From assembly GCA_023078555.1 (NCBI GenBank), contig CM041200.1, positions 496,001 to 560,000 of the forward strand: DNA of 64,000 bases, in the 5' to 3' direction. This document shows, one piece after another, positions 22,152-34,122 of the stretch. Numbering within the stretch: the first letter of the stretch is position 1; every line of letters starts with the position of its first letter. The stretch comes from Ulva prolifera (taxonomy: Eukaryota > Chlorophyta > Ulvophyceae > Ulvales > Ulvaceae). A program made the translations under genes and the position numbers. The notes beneath the pieces are model-generated. The model saw only the letters and a program-made list of their open reading frames with translations. It searched no databases and had not been told where the DNA came from.

Positions 22152-25100
22152 TCAACTCTGCCGCAACCATTCAACAATCTCCTGGGATGTTGGCCGGTCA
22201 TCTGGCACCATACTTGTACATGCGTTGAACACCTTTAACGCGACCATAGGGCAGCTTTCGGGAAGCCTGATCAGCTTGCCTTTGGGGCTCTTCCCAGCTT
22301 GGCGAGATACTGCCAGAGGTTGGTATTCTGTGATGTCACATCCTGTCACAATCTCCCATATCAAAATTCCATATGACCAAATGTCGGCTTTGACCGAAGC
22401 CCGTTCGTGACGCATGACCTACAAGCACAAGCTGTGTTGACTCGTACTGATTGATATTTACGAGTGTATATATTGACTTGAGCTGCTGCAAGTACCAAGC
22501 ACTATCGCAGAATGCTATACGCAAGAGTGATGCAGGGGAACTGCTGGTCCAATCCACCCTTGGAACAGAGGTGAGGAGCACACCTCTGGAGCCGCCCACA
22601 ATGGTGTCATCACAGGCTGCGCAGTCACAAGCTCTTTCACCTGTGACCGTACCATTCCCACATCAGCAATCTTTGCTACTCCTTCCTCTGACAGCAGCAC
22701 ATTTGGTGACTTCAGGTCACGGTGCAGCAGGGGTGGACGCCTCGAATGCAGATAGTTGATTCCAAGTGCAACGTCTAGTGCCACCTTCTTTCCCAATCGC
22801 TCCCACCGCATTGTCTCTGGGTGATGTCGCAGTGCTGAATAGAGGTCGCCCCCTTTCATGAGCTCTGTCACAAAGAACATTGCACGTTCTGGGTCCAGGC
22901 AAGCGCCATAGAACTGCACTATGTTGCGATGGTGCAGCTTGGACAAGGTTCTGACCTCTGTGAGAAACAACTCGACGTCTTTCGCAGATGGTCTCTCTGC
23001 CTGCACATATGCACTTGGACTTTCGCAAATAAGGTGTAGACAATGTATCTACACAGCCTCGGTGCCGACATCTGACTATGTTTTCATGCTACCAGTTAGG
23101 CAATCCTGTACAGGAACGGCTACGGAAAAGTGCACCATCCAGAATAAGGCAAAAACCCAATGCCACAGTGAATGAGCACTCCGGCTGAGCCGCCCGGGCT
23201 CACTACCCATGCTAAATAGACGCAACATCATGGAAGGGCATCCAAAATGGCATACCTTGACTAATTTTACGGCCACCTCGTCAACGCCATTCATCAAGGC
23301 CTTGTAGACAACGCCAAACCCGCCTTCACCGAGTCGGCACTTTCGGCCCTTTGGGGTACGGCACACTTCAATATCATCAGCCATCACCAGGAGCCCATTC
23401 ATTTGCTCTTTCTCTATCTCTCGCATGACCTGTTCCATGTGAACATCATCTTCCCCCCACGTTTTGTCCTGCGCATCTGCAGCCAGTGGTGTGTCACCAC
23501 CCAGCATTCTAGGCTGCAGCCCACCACTGTTCCCCTGTCGAGCTTTCACAGGCACCACCTTGGGTGTGGGAACCCGACCCGAGGGAGCATGGACGGCTTT
23601 TGGGGTCCCCCCTTCCCCGACACGAATTGCGCCTGCAGGTGCTGCACGCCGCGTTCGCCGACTCAGAGTCATTCGCTCAAAGCCATAATCACAGATTGGA
23701 ACACCATCTTTGCCTGATGCTGAAGGATGGTAACACCTGAGCTTCCCATCTACGCATGCAACCATCTGGCCGCAAGGCGTGAGCAACCGCCCCAGGGTCT
23801 TGATCCATGGTGCTGGCACATCCCCACACACCACGATTGCATCCCAGACCTCGCCGACCTCAAGCAGTGTGCCACCGTCCCGAACCCGGAATTTTGGTGG
23901 ATGCACCCCATGTCCAAAGCGCCCAGCGGCGAGCATTGCAGCACAATGTTCACGAGCGTACGCAACAGCATCGGCACTGATATCGACACCCATGGCCGAG
24001 CCACTGGGGCCCACAATGAACGCTGCAAGAGCTGTCAGGTAGCCACTGCCACTGCCTACCTCCAAAAAGCGCTGCCCAGGTGCCAGCTTGAGCTCTTGCA
24101 GTATGAGGACACCCACAGAGGGGGGCTCCGTAACATACCCTGACAGCACCGAGAGGCCCACATCAGAGCTTGCGTCTACAACTGCGACGCTGGAGTGAAA
24201 CATCCCACGTGGCAGCATGCGAAGAGCACGCTCGCATGTGCGCGTCAGCAGCAAGCTTTCAGAGGCTGAGATTTCCTGAATGAGCGGTTCAACTGCAGCC
24301 TGCAGACTGACAAAGACCTGTAAGACTGAGCAGGGGGACGCATTTCGATGCAGGAAAAAATGTAGTGGAGAGGATTGGGCTATCTAGCTCTGATAAGGTA
24401 GAGGGTGAACGTCACTGATGAAACACACAAATTCAGACCACGTGCCATGATGCATACCTGCTCCATCTGCTCATCAACAACAGAAGGAAGGTGCACAAGC
24501 TGATCCAGAGTCTCCTGTGCAAACTGCACCACCTCTGGGATGGGCGACGCCTGGAGGCCAAAGAGCAGTGTGGCAACGCCACACTCGGGAGCCGCCACCT
24601 GACAAGGGTGCACTCGAGCAATGTCTCTCAGCAGCAGTAATGCCACTGATTGCGCTTCACACTTTCCATGCCACGCACGTTGCGCAAGCAGCATGAGATG
24701 CTGCGGCTGTGCAAGCTGCGCAAGGAGCGAAGGGTCCACCCCTGATAGCAAGAACAGGGTCCGCAGAGCAAAGTACGATGCTTGCGCATGACCGGTGTGA
24801 ATCACATGCAGAAGCCCTGGTAGTACCTGTGCACCAGGCACAAGGTCGATCAGGGATATTGACGTGGCGCAGGCCTGTGAAGGGGGGCATCGACGGCGTA
24901 AGGCAGAGAATGCCGCTTCAGTGTTCAAGGATCACACCGGCTCGCCTGCCATCTGGTCTGCAGCTTCTCGCATTGCTACCAGCTTTTCTAGACAAACAGC
25001 AGCACCTTCGACTCCTCGGGAGCCGAAATGTGGCAAACCCCGTACCAGCAAGGTGATTGCCCCTGCTGCACAGACACGTTGGCGGACTTCTTCATGTAAG

Positions 25101-26856
25101 GACATGTGCGCTAGTGCTACGGCTGCAACGTCACAAGCTTCGGTTGAATGTGTCTGCAGCAACGGAACAAGGGCCTCCACCACGCCGGCATCGGCCAGAT
25201 GCCTGCAGAATCAAGGTGGAAACGTTACTGCACTGTGCAGCTAAGCCCATGTGGGTACATACGATGCACAGCTGCTTTGCAAACTACTGCTAAGTCCGCG
25301 TGGCTGCAAACACGACGTGCCATGGGCATACACCCAGGAGAGCGGGAGAAGGAGCACACAGGGAATATGCAGGATCTTCTCGAACAGCGTCAATGATGGA
25401 CTGGCAAGCAGTAGCTTGCGCAGTGGGGTCAGGTGGGTCACGGACTGCCTCAACCAATGCCTCTGCCTCCAGGCCAGATGCCTCCGCCTCCAGCAGTGGC
25501 TGGCCACCAGTGTCGATGATGTGCTGCCGAGCATCTTCGAGCTCTGCAAGCCTCTGAAGTGCCTTCACAGAACATGTGCACGCTTTTGAATGCGTTCCAT
25601 GCTGCGCAATTTCCTGCACATCCCAGGAGGCTGATGATGCTGCATGAGCATGTAGACCTACACCCAAGGTTTCCGGTAGCCAGCAATGAAGCGAATCGGC
25701 GAGGCACAGAGGCTGCTGTCGTAGGTGTTATATACAATAACAGTCTTCATACATGATAACATGATAGCAGGGAAAGAGACAAATCTGGCAAGGCCAGCAT
25801 ACATACCTCCAAGATGCTGATGCCATCACGCTGCATAATGATGTCAGCACATTCACGGCAGCGTGAAAGGACCTTGATGACATCGACTGCCTCTGCCTGT
25901 ATTTCTGGCTGTGAGCAATCCCTGCAAAGGTCCAGCACTTTTGCCACAGCCTCGGTCTCGCTAATGCGAGACTGCATGTCATGCTTGTCTGCCCCAATGA
26001 AGTAGAGCGTGATCAAACATCGCCTGACAATGGTGCCATCTGCAGACTCCAAAAGTTTTGAAAGCACAGGCAAAGCGCCTAGGTCGACCATGTCATAGAC
26101 ACAGTCATCCACTCGTGCCAAGCGTCCAAGTGCTCTGAGTGCACCCTTTTTCGACAAGTCTCCTGTCCGCGATGACAGCAGGCTCAGCAAAGCCTGTATG
26201 GCGTGACATTCTTTCATGTCTAGGAGGGAGGCCTCAAAAGATGTCAACGCTGACAGAGTGTATGCAGCAAACATCTGGCCCTTTACATCGTCCAGCTTCA
26301 GAAGCTGCACGAGAGGCTTCACAGCCCCCAATGCTGACATTTTATGCCGCATGTCTTCGTCTTCTGCAGAGCTGAAGAGGCTCTCAGCAGCTACTGCCCG
26401 AGATTGTGGGGTGCCAGTCTGCAGCCTGGTGAGAAGTTCACGAAGTATCTGCTCCCTCTGACTCACTGAGAGCTTGGCTAGCGTTGCCGATTCAATGTGT
26501 AGTGGCACGTGAAATAGAGGAGCTGTCCCCCCGCCATTTGGCGGACGAAGCTCGCATGTTCCCCCGGCGTGGTTCTGAGCAGGAACGCTAGCTGCAGCTT
26601 CGATATGATTCTGCTGCACATCTGTTAGCTGGGATGCTAATACGGCTTCTTGATCAGGCGGTGGCTCTAGTCTGGCTTGGGCAGGAGAGCGGTCGCCCAC
26701 GGTTCCGCGTTTGGCGGGCCCGGGGCGGTGAGCTGCTGAGGCGCCCGCTCTGACTGACGCAATGCCTGAGTCATGAGGTACACTTTGAGTTGATACCGCT
26801 GCTGGTTTGTTCTTGACACCGAAGAAAGCCGCTATTTGGTCCTTCAGCTTGCCCAT
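22152..26856 (-). CDS. Armadillo repeat - protein-L-isoaspartate methyltransferase - protein kinase fusion
   Basis: Seven exons (26856-25807, 25613-25360, 25202-24938, 24874-24458, 24317-23256, 23000-22584, 22418-22152) join in phase to 1243 residues. Residues ~125-660 are armadillo-type helices (LGAVKPLVQLLKLDD, LGALPVLSKLLESADG, AGVVEALVPLLQTHS). Residues ~663-880 form a PIMT-type SAM methyltransferase: the N-terminal helix, RMLPRGMF, then motif I FLEVGSGSGY (746-755) and motif GVDISADAVAYA. After a ~100-residue Gly/Pro-rich linker comes a tyrosine-kinase-like Ser/Thr kinase: glycine loop GEGGFGVVYK (~992), VAVK Lys (~1013), HRDLKSPN (1109), DVG in place of DFG (1129), APE, ADIWSYGILIWE. 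The methyltransferase and kinase loop share exon 24317-23256, so their fusion is direct. PIMT repairs isoaspartyl residues; a repair-coupled or scaffolded signalling role is only inference. The gene diverges from UROD. Confidence 0.87.
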
Positions 26857-28503
26857 GGCAGGCGCTCGGTGTCACAGTGGCTCCTTGGACACACGCTGCT
26901 GATGCTGCGAAATGCATCAAAACTTTTGCAGGGCTCGAGTCAAGGGCACAAAGCGGATCATTCGTGAAGCGCGGACCTACATTCCGCGTGCACGCTGTTC
27001 CTTTAACTGGCAGTACGTTCGAACACTTCAGCGCAAAGTATGTGCCGGACTTGACCGGAAATCTTATATGACCTGATAGACTGAATGGCGAGCGCTTCCA
27101 AATGAGAGCGGCTGTATCGGATATCACGCAATATGCTCTGTATGAGACAACATTCGCGGCATTTTTTCGCTGGGCAGAGAGACTAACGTTAACATGCGCA
27201 GACATTGCAATCTTGCCGTGTTCTACTGTGTCAGATCATCCATGGTCGGTGTTGACACTCACAGATCCTTTGTCTACAGATATCACGCGACGTGTCCATG
27301 ACTCCAACAAAAACCACCTGCTGCATGCGACGCGTCGAATTCTGCCCATATGCTTTTATATGGGCCAGCTGTCAAGCTAGATTATGCATCGATCAATGGT
27401 ACATAAAGAGAGGATTTGCTTCGTTCATCGATAATGTGAAATGATTGCGCTTATCTGCTTGCGTTCGGCGCGGGGTTAGACCAACACCAAAGTACCTCTG
27501 CGTTCGATAAATGAAGTGTGTTGTGCGTGAAACTGCGCCCATGAACAATGCTGTGAGAGCACGAGTGATGAACTGCGCATAAGATTCAGACGTCACATAT
27601 GTTATTTTCTGCGACGTCATGTGCAGTCGTTTGCTCAATGATCGCGGAGTAAACGTACGCGCAGTGAGAAGCGGCCACTTCGGAGGCAGCAGCGCCCGCC
27701 GCGCATGCTGTACATGCGTTTTCCGAGACATAGTGCTCGTCGTGAGAACCAATCAGCTGGGCCGGGCAGCCTAGACATTGGTAGATATAACTCCTACGTC
27801 GTGCAGGCATATAAAATTTTGCGCAATAATGAAACTCTGGAAGCATCTCTGGGAACAGTTTCCAATGGAAAACTTTCAGTGCGAGACGCGATTAAAAGTA
27901 CCTACGTATGTGTCTTGAAGGACGTTGCCGCGCGGAGCAAGCACGGTACGCACCCTTCCGCAGATTACCTTTCTATCCGTGTTCTGTTGCGAGGTTCGCC
28001 ACACGAGCTGTCATCCGTTGACATGCGTGCATAAGCTGCGTGGCTCTGTTGCCCCCCGACAACTTGGTGTGGAATGCAAATCCGTTTGTCTGTGTGATTT
28101 CGAGGCAATTTGACAAAAGTATTTCTGCAGAATACAATACACAACGAGCTATCTCCAGAGCTGTGTGTATCGCTGTGTTACATGAAGTGTGTACAGATCG
28201 GCAGCGCGGGCACACGCTCACGTACTGCAGTACGTGCATCCGCGAGTACGACACCAACCCTGAGCAAGTTCCAAAGTAAACCATATTTGTACACTGCAAT
28301 TAAAATGAACAGCCGGGCTGAGACACATTTTTGCTGTGGAGTGCATGATTCTGCTGTGGTGCCGCACAGATCAGATTGCCGCACACTGTCGTGTAGTGTC
28401 CAAACTGTGTGAAAGTACATCCTGTATACATCTCCAAAGATTGCGTGAGACATAAAAGTGGATAGACCATGTCGCCTTGCGACAGTACACCGCGCAGCTG
28501 CAG
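26857..28503. other. Divergent intergenic region upstream of UROD
   Basis: Contains the promoter side of the armadillo-methyltransferase-kinase gene (minus) and presumably the unresolved first exon of UROD (plus), which should encode a plastid transit peptide. Candidate short frames (for instance MLYMRFPRHSARRENQ near 27705) were seen but none could be joined with confidence. Confidence 0.4.
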
Positions 28504-29627
28504 GTGCGGACCCGCTGATCGTCCGGGCTGCTAGGGGTGAAGTTGTGGAAAGGCCACCATGTTGGATGATGCGCCAAGCCGGACGATACCAAAAGGCCTA
28601 TCGTGATCTAGCTTCAAAGTATCCTTCGTTTCGAGAACGTTCGGAGGTTACTGACCTTATTGTCGAGATATCACTGCAGCCCTGGAAGTCGTTCAAGCCA
28701 GATGGTGTCATATTGTTCTCCGACATTCTCACCCCCCTCAGTGCGTGTGGAATTCCTTTCGAAATTGATGACAACAAGGGGCCCTTGATAGAGTCTCCAA
28801 TCACAGACTTGTCCGGGCTGAACGGTCTACACGATATTGAGCTGGACCAGCTTTCATTTGTGGGGCAGTCTTTGAAGATATTGCAACAAGAGGTTGGCCC
28901 TGCTGGTGCTGCTGTGCTTGGGTTTGTGGGCTCACCTTGGACGCTGGCAACATATGTTGTCGAAGGCAAGTCTACCAATGTCTACAAAGTCATCAAAACC
29001 CTGATGTTCACCGATCCGGACACACTTGAAGGCATTCTGAACCATTTAACGAAGTCCATCACCGAGTATTGCAGGTATCAGATTGACAGTGGAGCATCGT
29101 ATCTCCAGGTTTGCCAATACTGCCACCTGCTGTTGGTCCCACAAACATTCTGGCTGAATAGAGATGCTCTGTACTTTACTATCTGCTGTGTGTAGATCTT
29201 CGATTCATGGGGTGGACAGCTGCCGCCACACCTTTGGGACAAGTGGTCACGGCCTTACATTGAAAGGATAATATCCAGCGTTCATAATACACACACAGAT
29301 ATTCCTATCATGCTATATGCAAACGGGTCTGGTGGGCTCCTGGAGAGAATGGGGGACACAGGTGCAGATGTGATCGGCCTGGACTGGACAATAGACATGC
29401 AGGATGCACGGAAACGCTTAGGCGCAGACCAGGTCGTGCAAGGTAATATAGATCCAGCAGTCTTATTTGCGGATCAACGCACGATAACAAGTGCGGTAGA
29501 GGACGTTCTGGCAAAGGCAGGGTCTTGTGGACATGTGCTGAATTTAGGTCATGGAGTGTTGGTGGGCACACCAGAGGAAAATGTCAAGCATGTATTCGAT
29601 CTATCGAAGCAGGCATTTTACAAATGA
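28504..29627 (+). CDS. UROD: Uroporphyrinogen decarboxylase (first exon unresolved)
   Basis: UROD removes four carboxyl groups from uroporphyrinogen III to make coproporphyrinogen III, an early heme and chlorophyll step in the plastid. Two exons are clear: 28504-29108 and 29196-29627, giving about 344 residues from [18 protein letters not shown] to the stop. Signature 1 is present as [17 protein letters not shown] (binding Arg residues), a catalytic Asp in [14 protein letters not shown], signature 2 as [16 protein letters not shown], then ASYLQIFDSWGG across the intron, and the C-terminal [15 protein letters not shown]. No in-frame ATG precedes the first exon; the frame stays open to 28458 behind an acceptor (CTGCAG|GT), so the transit-peptide exon lies upstream. 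TGTAA follows 16 bases after the stop. Confidence 0.93.
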
Positions 29628-29642
29628 AAGTGGTGATGCCAG

Positions 29643-29647
29643 TGTAA
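29643..29647 (+). promoter_or_regulatory. TGTAA polyadenylation signal of UROD
   Basis: TGTAA lies 16 bases past the UROD stop codon, the usual chlorophyte spacing. Confidence 0.55.
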
Positions 29648-29789
29648 CAACGCCGACCGGAGGCACCAAGCGCAGGTAGAGACATATGAATGTGTGGTAA
29701 AACAAATGTCAGACGAATGTTGACGGGCTGGGTCCAAATGCTTCCAGTCCCAGATCCACTTTCATGTGCCAGTGTCTGCAGCCTGATTG

Positions 29790-32783
29790 TTACATGTCCC
29801 CAAGCCCGGGAAGCAGGTCCTCCCCTAGAACGTCTCTGGTATGTTCAAAAGCCATGGCGTTGGGCAACCTGGCTGGCAGCATTCCTGAACTCCCTGAGGA
29901 CGGACCGTCACCCTGCTGAATCGGTCTTGTATTGGTCGCAGGCACCGCCTCGTGACCCTGCGCGTTTTGGTCTGGGTGAGAGTTTCTCACTTCAGGTCTG
30001 TCTGTCTGTTTGCTGCTTAGTTTTGGCACATGATCTTGCATAGCCACAATTCTTTCAACCTTGATGAGCTCTGCCTCATAGGCAATACGTTTTGACTCAT
30101 CTTGCAAGTCGCCAGCTAATTGGACCATGAACTTCAAGGCCTCGACGTTGTTCGGATGTTTGTCATGTACCTGTATTCCGGCAATAATGTTGCAGCGCTG
30201 CTTTGCCAGCGGGGGGGGGGGGTGGGGGGGGGGGGGGGGGGCATCCAAGACTTTGCTAGCCCAGATCCGAGTCATGTGAAAACTGACCTGCTCATACATT
30301 TTCAATGCCAACTCATAGTTTTTACCTCGCCGATGGCACGATGCTACCATGAGCGCCCACTTCGGATCAGTGGGCTGCATCAATGCTGCCTGCTGAAAGA
30401 ATGCTGCCGCAGCTTCATACTTCTCATCGTTGACATACTGAGCACAGATCACTGCTAATGTGTCCATGTTCGGACATTGTTCATGCGCTTCCAGCAAATA
30501 CCGGAGAGATTCATCACGGTTGTTGGCTTCGGCACACATTATACCCAATACTGCCATGATGCCTGGCTCAGAACCAACAAAGTCGTAGGTAAGATGCAGC
30601 ATTTTCCTTGCGCGCTTGTGGTCACCCTTCAAGAGGTATAGATCTGCAATTTGATGCAGTACTTCCACCTGCAACAGTCAGTATGTGGTGCCACGTGTAC
30701 GCAAACCGCGTGCATCGCAATCTTCAAGCGATCGACAGTTGCTCCAACTTTTCCCATTACCTGATTTGCGATCATACCATTGAGCATGATGAGTTGTTCC
30801 AAAGCAAGATCATATTGTTCCATTGCCTTCGCAACCAGTCCCATGTTGTAAATTGCTTCCACACAGTCTGGCTCTTGCCTCAAGGCTGCTTCGTACTGTG
30901 TCCAAGCTTCGGAGAGATGTTCGTCCCTTTCCCCGCCAGGAGCCATGGCCAAAGCAAAACAGCAATTTCCGCTGTTTACAAGCGCCTGCATCACTGTGTA
31001 TTTAATTTTGAGTATTGTACTTGCGAAGACATTGTCAACATCAGGCATACCTGGACGTGGAATTCATCATGACTCAATGCTAGGTTTGCATATCGCCGTG
31101 CCTCCGGCACATTGCCCTCGAGAAGATACAAGAACGATAGATTCGTTGCCGCTTTTACACGCATGCTCCCACCATGCTTTTCAAATTGTTTTAATATCTG
31201 TGCAGCCTGCTCCATCTCCGCGATATGCAGGAAGTAAGATGCCTTTGCCATCATCACATCATGAGTAAGGCAAACAAGCTTGAATGTTTTAAGTTCATCC
31301 AGGCACCATTGAAAACCAGAGTCAGGATCTCCAGGTTGTAGGCGCGGGGCTATCAGCTTGGCTGCTGTCAGCACCAACTGTGAATTCCTGTGTGTACGGG
31401 AATGCAACTGCATCATGCGAAAATGATTTGCAAATCTCTTGAAACCCTAGGACAATACTGAACATCTCAAGGCAGGATCACACCTGCCCATTCACAGACA
31501 CACAACCATCCAGTGCGCTTGGGTTTATCCCAGTGTCATGAAGCTGAGGCACGCTCAAAATATCTCTGAAGGCAGCTTTAAGATAGTCTGACTGTCCCAC
31601 AGACTTGGTGACCATGAAGACTGCAACGAGTCGATTAAACGCGCTGGTGACATCAGGCTTCACCCGCAGAACTGCTTCAAAATTGTCCCTAGCATCCGCA
31701 TACATGCCTTGGTGCAGAAATGCGACCCCGATGTTCCGTAGAAGGCGACATTGTACGCTAGCGTAAGGACCGGAATCATTGCCCTGAATTTGTTTTGAGC
31801 GCCTAGAAGTCCCCACATAAATATGGCGGTATGTCTGACAGCATGTTTGTTGTGCACTTGTATTACCAATTTAGCACGACAAGACACATCAGTGTCGATG
31901 AAGTGGCTTTAGACGTGATCTGTGCAAGAAGGCACGCAACTTGCCGCGTGTGAGTGAAATCAGAACAGAGCGCACACCTGTCGCTCAGTTGGAATTTGAT
32001 CCAACGCCATTCTGTACTGTTTGATAGCTTCAGTCCAATTCCCCCGCTTTGCAAAGATGTTCCCAATGTTGACGCGAATGCGTCCCGCCATCTGGAATTC
32101 TGAGTTTTTTGCAATGCCTGTAAGAAGTGCCAATGCCTCCTGGTCCATCCCTGCTTCTTGTGCACATTGTGCAAGACAAATGCGCACAGCGAACTGCAAG
32201 TCGACAATGGCATTATCTTGGATGCCACCAAGGTCACATTGCTGCTGCAATTCTTCCACCTTCATCAAGGCCTTTTGCGCTATGCTGTGACCTACATTAT
32301 TGTCCATTGGAAAGGCTCGGACGTCCTTGATCTCAATTACTGATCTCACTGATATGCCAGATGAAACACACCCTGGTCGGCTCGCCCCTGCCACAACAGA
32401 TCAGCAGCCTCTTCCATCAATGCATGCACCTCCACCTCCAATGCTTTGCAAATTTCTGATAGACTCGGCGTTTTGGTGCGCGACAGAAATCCAGACGAAC
32501 TAGCACCAGCTCTCCAAGTTGGACTCCTGGAGCTAACATATCCCGCTGCTTTTACAGCTGTAACGGGTCTCCTACCTTCTGCTGTCCCCCCCCCTGTCCC
32601 AGTGCGAAGGCCTGTTGGGTGTGGTCCGCGACTTGTACCGGTTCCCAGACGACCATGCGGCAAGGTAGTGCTGCCGTGACCTGTAAGAAGGCGTTTTGCA
32701 GTACCAGTCCGCGCTAGTGTATGGTCCACATGCTCTACCGAATTATCAAAACCAGAGTACACGTCCTCGACACTAGAATTCAT
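29790..32783 (-). CDS. IFT88: Intraflagellar transport protein IFT88
   Basis: IFT88 (Polaris/Tg737) is a TPR subunit of the IFT-B complex needed to build cilia and flagella. Seven exons (32783-32372, 32291-31978, 31783-31484, 31377-31051, 30985-30761, 30668-30288, 30170-29790) join in phase to 779 residues, close to the ~780 of Chlamydomonas. The N terminus has EDVYSGFD, a TGHGSTT-type linker and VTAVKAAGYVSS, all characteristic of IFT88. TPR blocks follow: GRIRVNIGNIFAKRGN, YRMALDQIPTERQ, NIGVAFLHQGMYADA, AATNLSFLYLLEGNV, EAIYNMGLVAKAMEQYDLA, KWALMVASCHRRGKNYELAL. The C-terminal tail is polar and ends DLLPGLGDM. Intron 6 contains a long G tract. The gene is tail to tail with UROD, 162 bases apart. 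Confidence 0.93.
30211..30241 (+). repeat. G12-T-G18 homopolymer tract in an IFT88 intron
   Basis: The intron 30171-30287 of IFT88 holds 12 G, one T and 18 G in a row on the plus strand (C-rich on the transcribed sense strand, 40-70 bases from the splice acceptor). It could form a G-quadruplex on the template strand or be a length-variable microsatellite. Assembly error in the exact length is likely. Confidence 0.85.
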
Positions 32784-33079
32784 GATAATAAAACGATGCG
32801 AACTCCAATTCTTGCTCAGCTTTGCTTGCAGATACTATTCCACCATGTTGGCGTGCCGAGACTACTACGATTCGACGGATGGAGCGTCTGAAATCCAGGC
32901 CCAGATGTTTTGTAGAATGCGCACTAATCTGCCATATTGCAAAGTTACAAATTCTGCTTGCCCAGGCATGTGACCCCAATTTCAAGCATCTGGCCGTCTC
33001 GGGGTGTGTCTTCGGCTCCATGCATGTATGTGGTGCGCAGTGGTCTGCGTGAGCTTTGTCTCTCGGTGGAGGTTTCCGC

Positions 33080-33721
33080 TGAAATGATCTAAATCGAGTG
33101 GTACTACCCCGCTGAGGCCATGCCAGTGCCGGAGGGCTATCCAGATATAATGCTGTGATTCCAAAGGGATGCCATTTTTATTTTTTTGCAGTGCAACTAT
33201 CGGGCATTCACAGTGCGAGGCATTGCACACACACAAACAATGTCGAGGACAATGACATTGAATCAAATGTCCTATCTCGAGATATACGCTGAAGGTCAGC
33301 GATTGCAGCAACTCGTCGAGCTCTACATCAACGTCTTCAGGGTCACCAAGGCATTCACCTGCCTCATCAGCTCCAGGAAGAACATCAGACAAAACCATAT
33401 CCCACGCCTTGTCTGGCTGCATAGCCCCTGCTTCAGACAGCTGACGGGCAGGCAGGTAACAGTTTGGGTCGCGAACAAGAAGTGCTTGAAAGGTCTAGCA
33501 TAGTGAGCCCGCCCTCCTCATCATTGATGGGCCTGTAGGATTAAAGCGCCCCTCGTGCCTGCTTCGGCGGCAGCCTCGCCAGAGGCCACAGCCTCTAGAG
33601 AGTGTGGACCTTCATTCGTGGTAGGTTTGTGGATGGCGGCCGGGGCGATGTGGTGTTGGTGCTGATGCACAGCTGAAATGATGCCATTGTGCTGTCTCTC
33701 AGCTTGTTGAAGACGCAGCAA
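33080..33721 (-). other. Possible orphan gene, minus strand (two candidate exons)
   Basis: Two stretches look coding. One ends near 33521 and reads RLQQAERQHNGIISAVHQHQ followed by an Ala/Glu-rich tail. The other, about 33290-33435 after an acceptor (CCGTCAG), reads DKAWDMVLSDVLPGADEAGE and then an acidic DVDVELDELLQSL, ending at a donor (AGC|GTATAT). No family is recognised. The acidic Leu-containing segment resembles activation domains only in a loose way. It lies about 300-900 bases upstream of the IFT88 start codon, on the same strand. Confidence 0.3.
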
Positions 33722-34122
33722 GCATATTCATACAGACGACAGCATGTGACATGTCAGTGAATTGTTTTGTCATGCATGGCGTGCTTACAAGTTGTAAGTT
33801 ACAACGCCCCACCTTGGGAACGATAAGAGACCGGCGAGCAACAGTGCGTGAACTGTCCTGATTGCTTACGCAGCATTATCTTGTGCTGCCCTGCCAATGG
33901 GATTTTGTGTTCAAAGGGCATTCATACGCCGTTCCTGATGAGTTGTGGCCACTTGTGAGTGGCCAATTGTTTAGGCCTGGACATCACCCTGTACACAAGT
34001 CGCGGAGATAGCATTCAGCGGTGAGTTTGCCTGATATCTGCGGCCGTGTGCACCCCAGGGGGATGTCCGAATGCCTGCCATAGAATGCCTGAAAGCTACA
34101 AGCTGCTGACCTGCGCAGCCCT

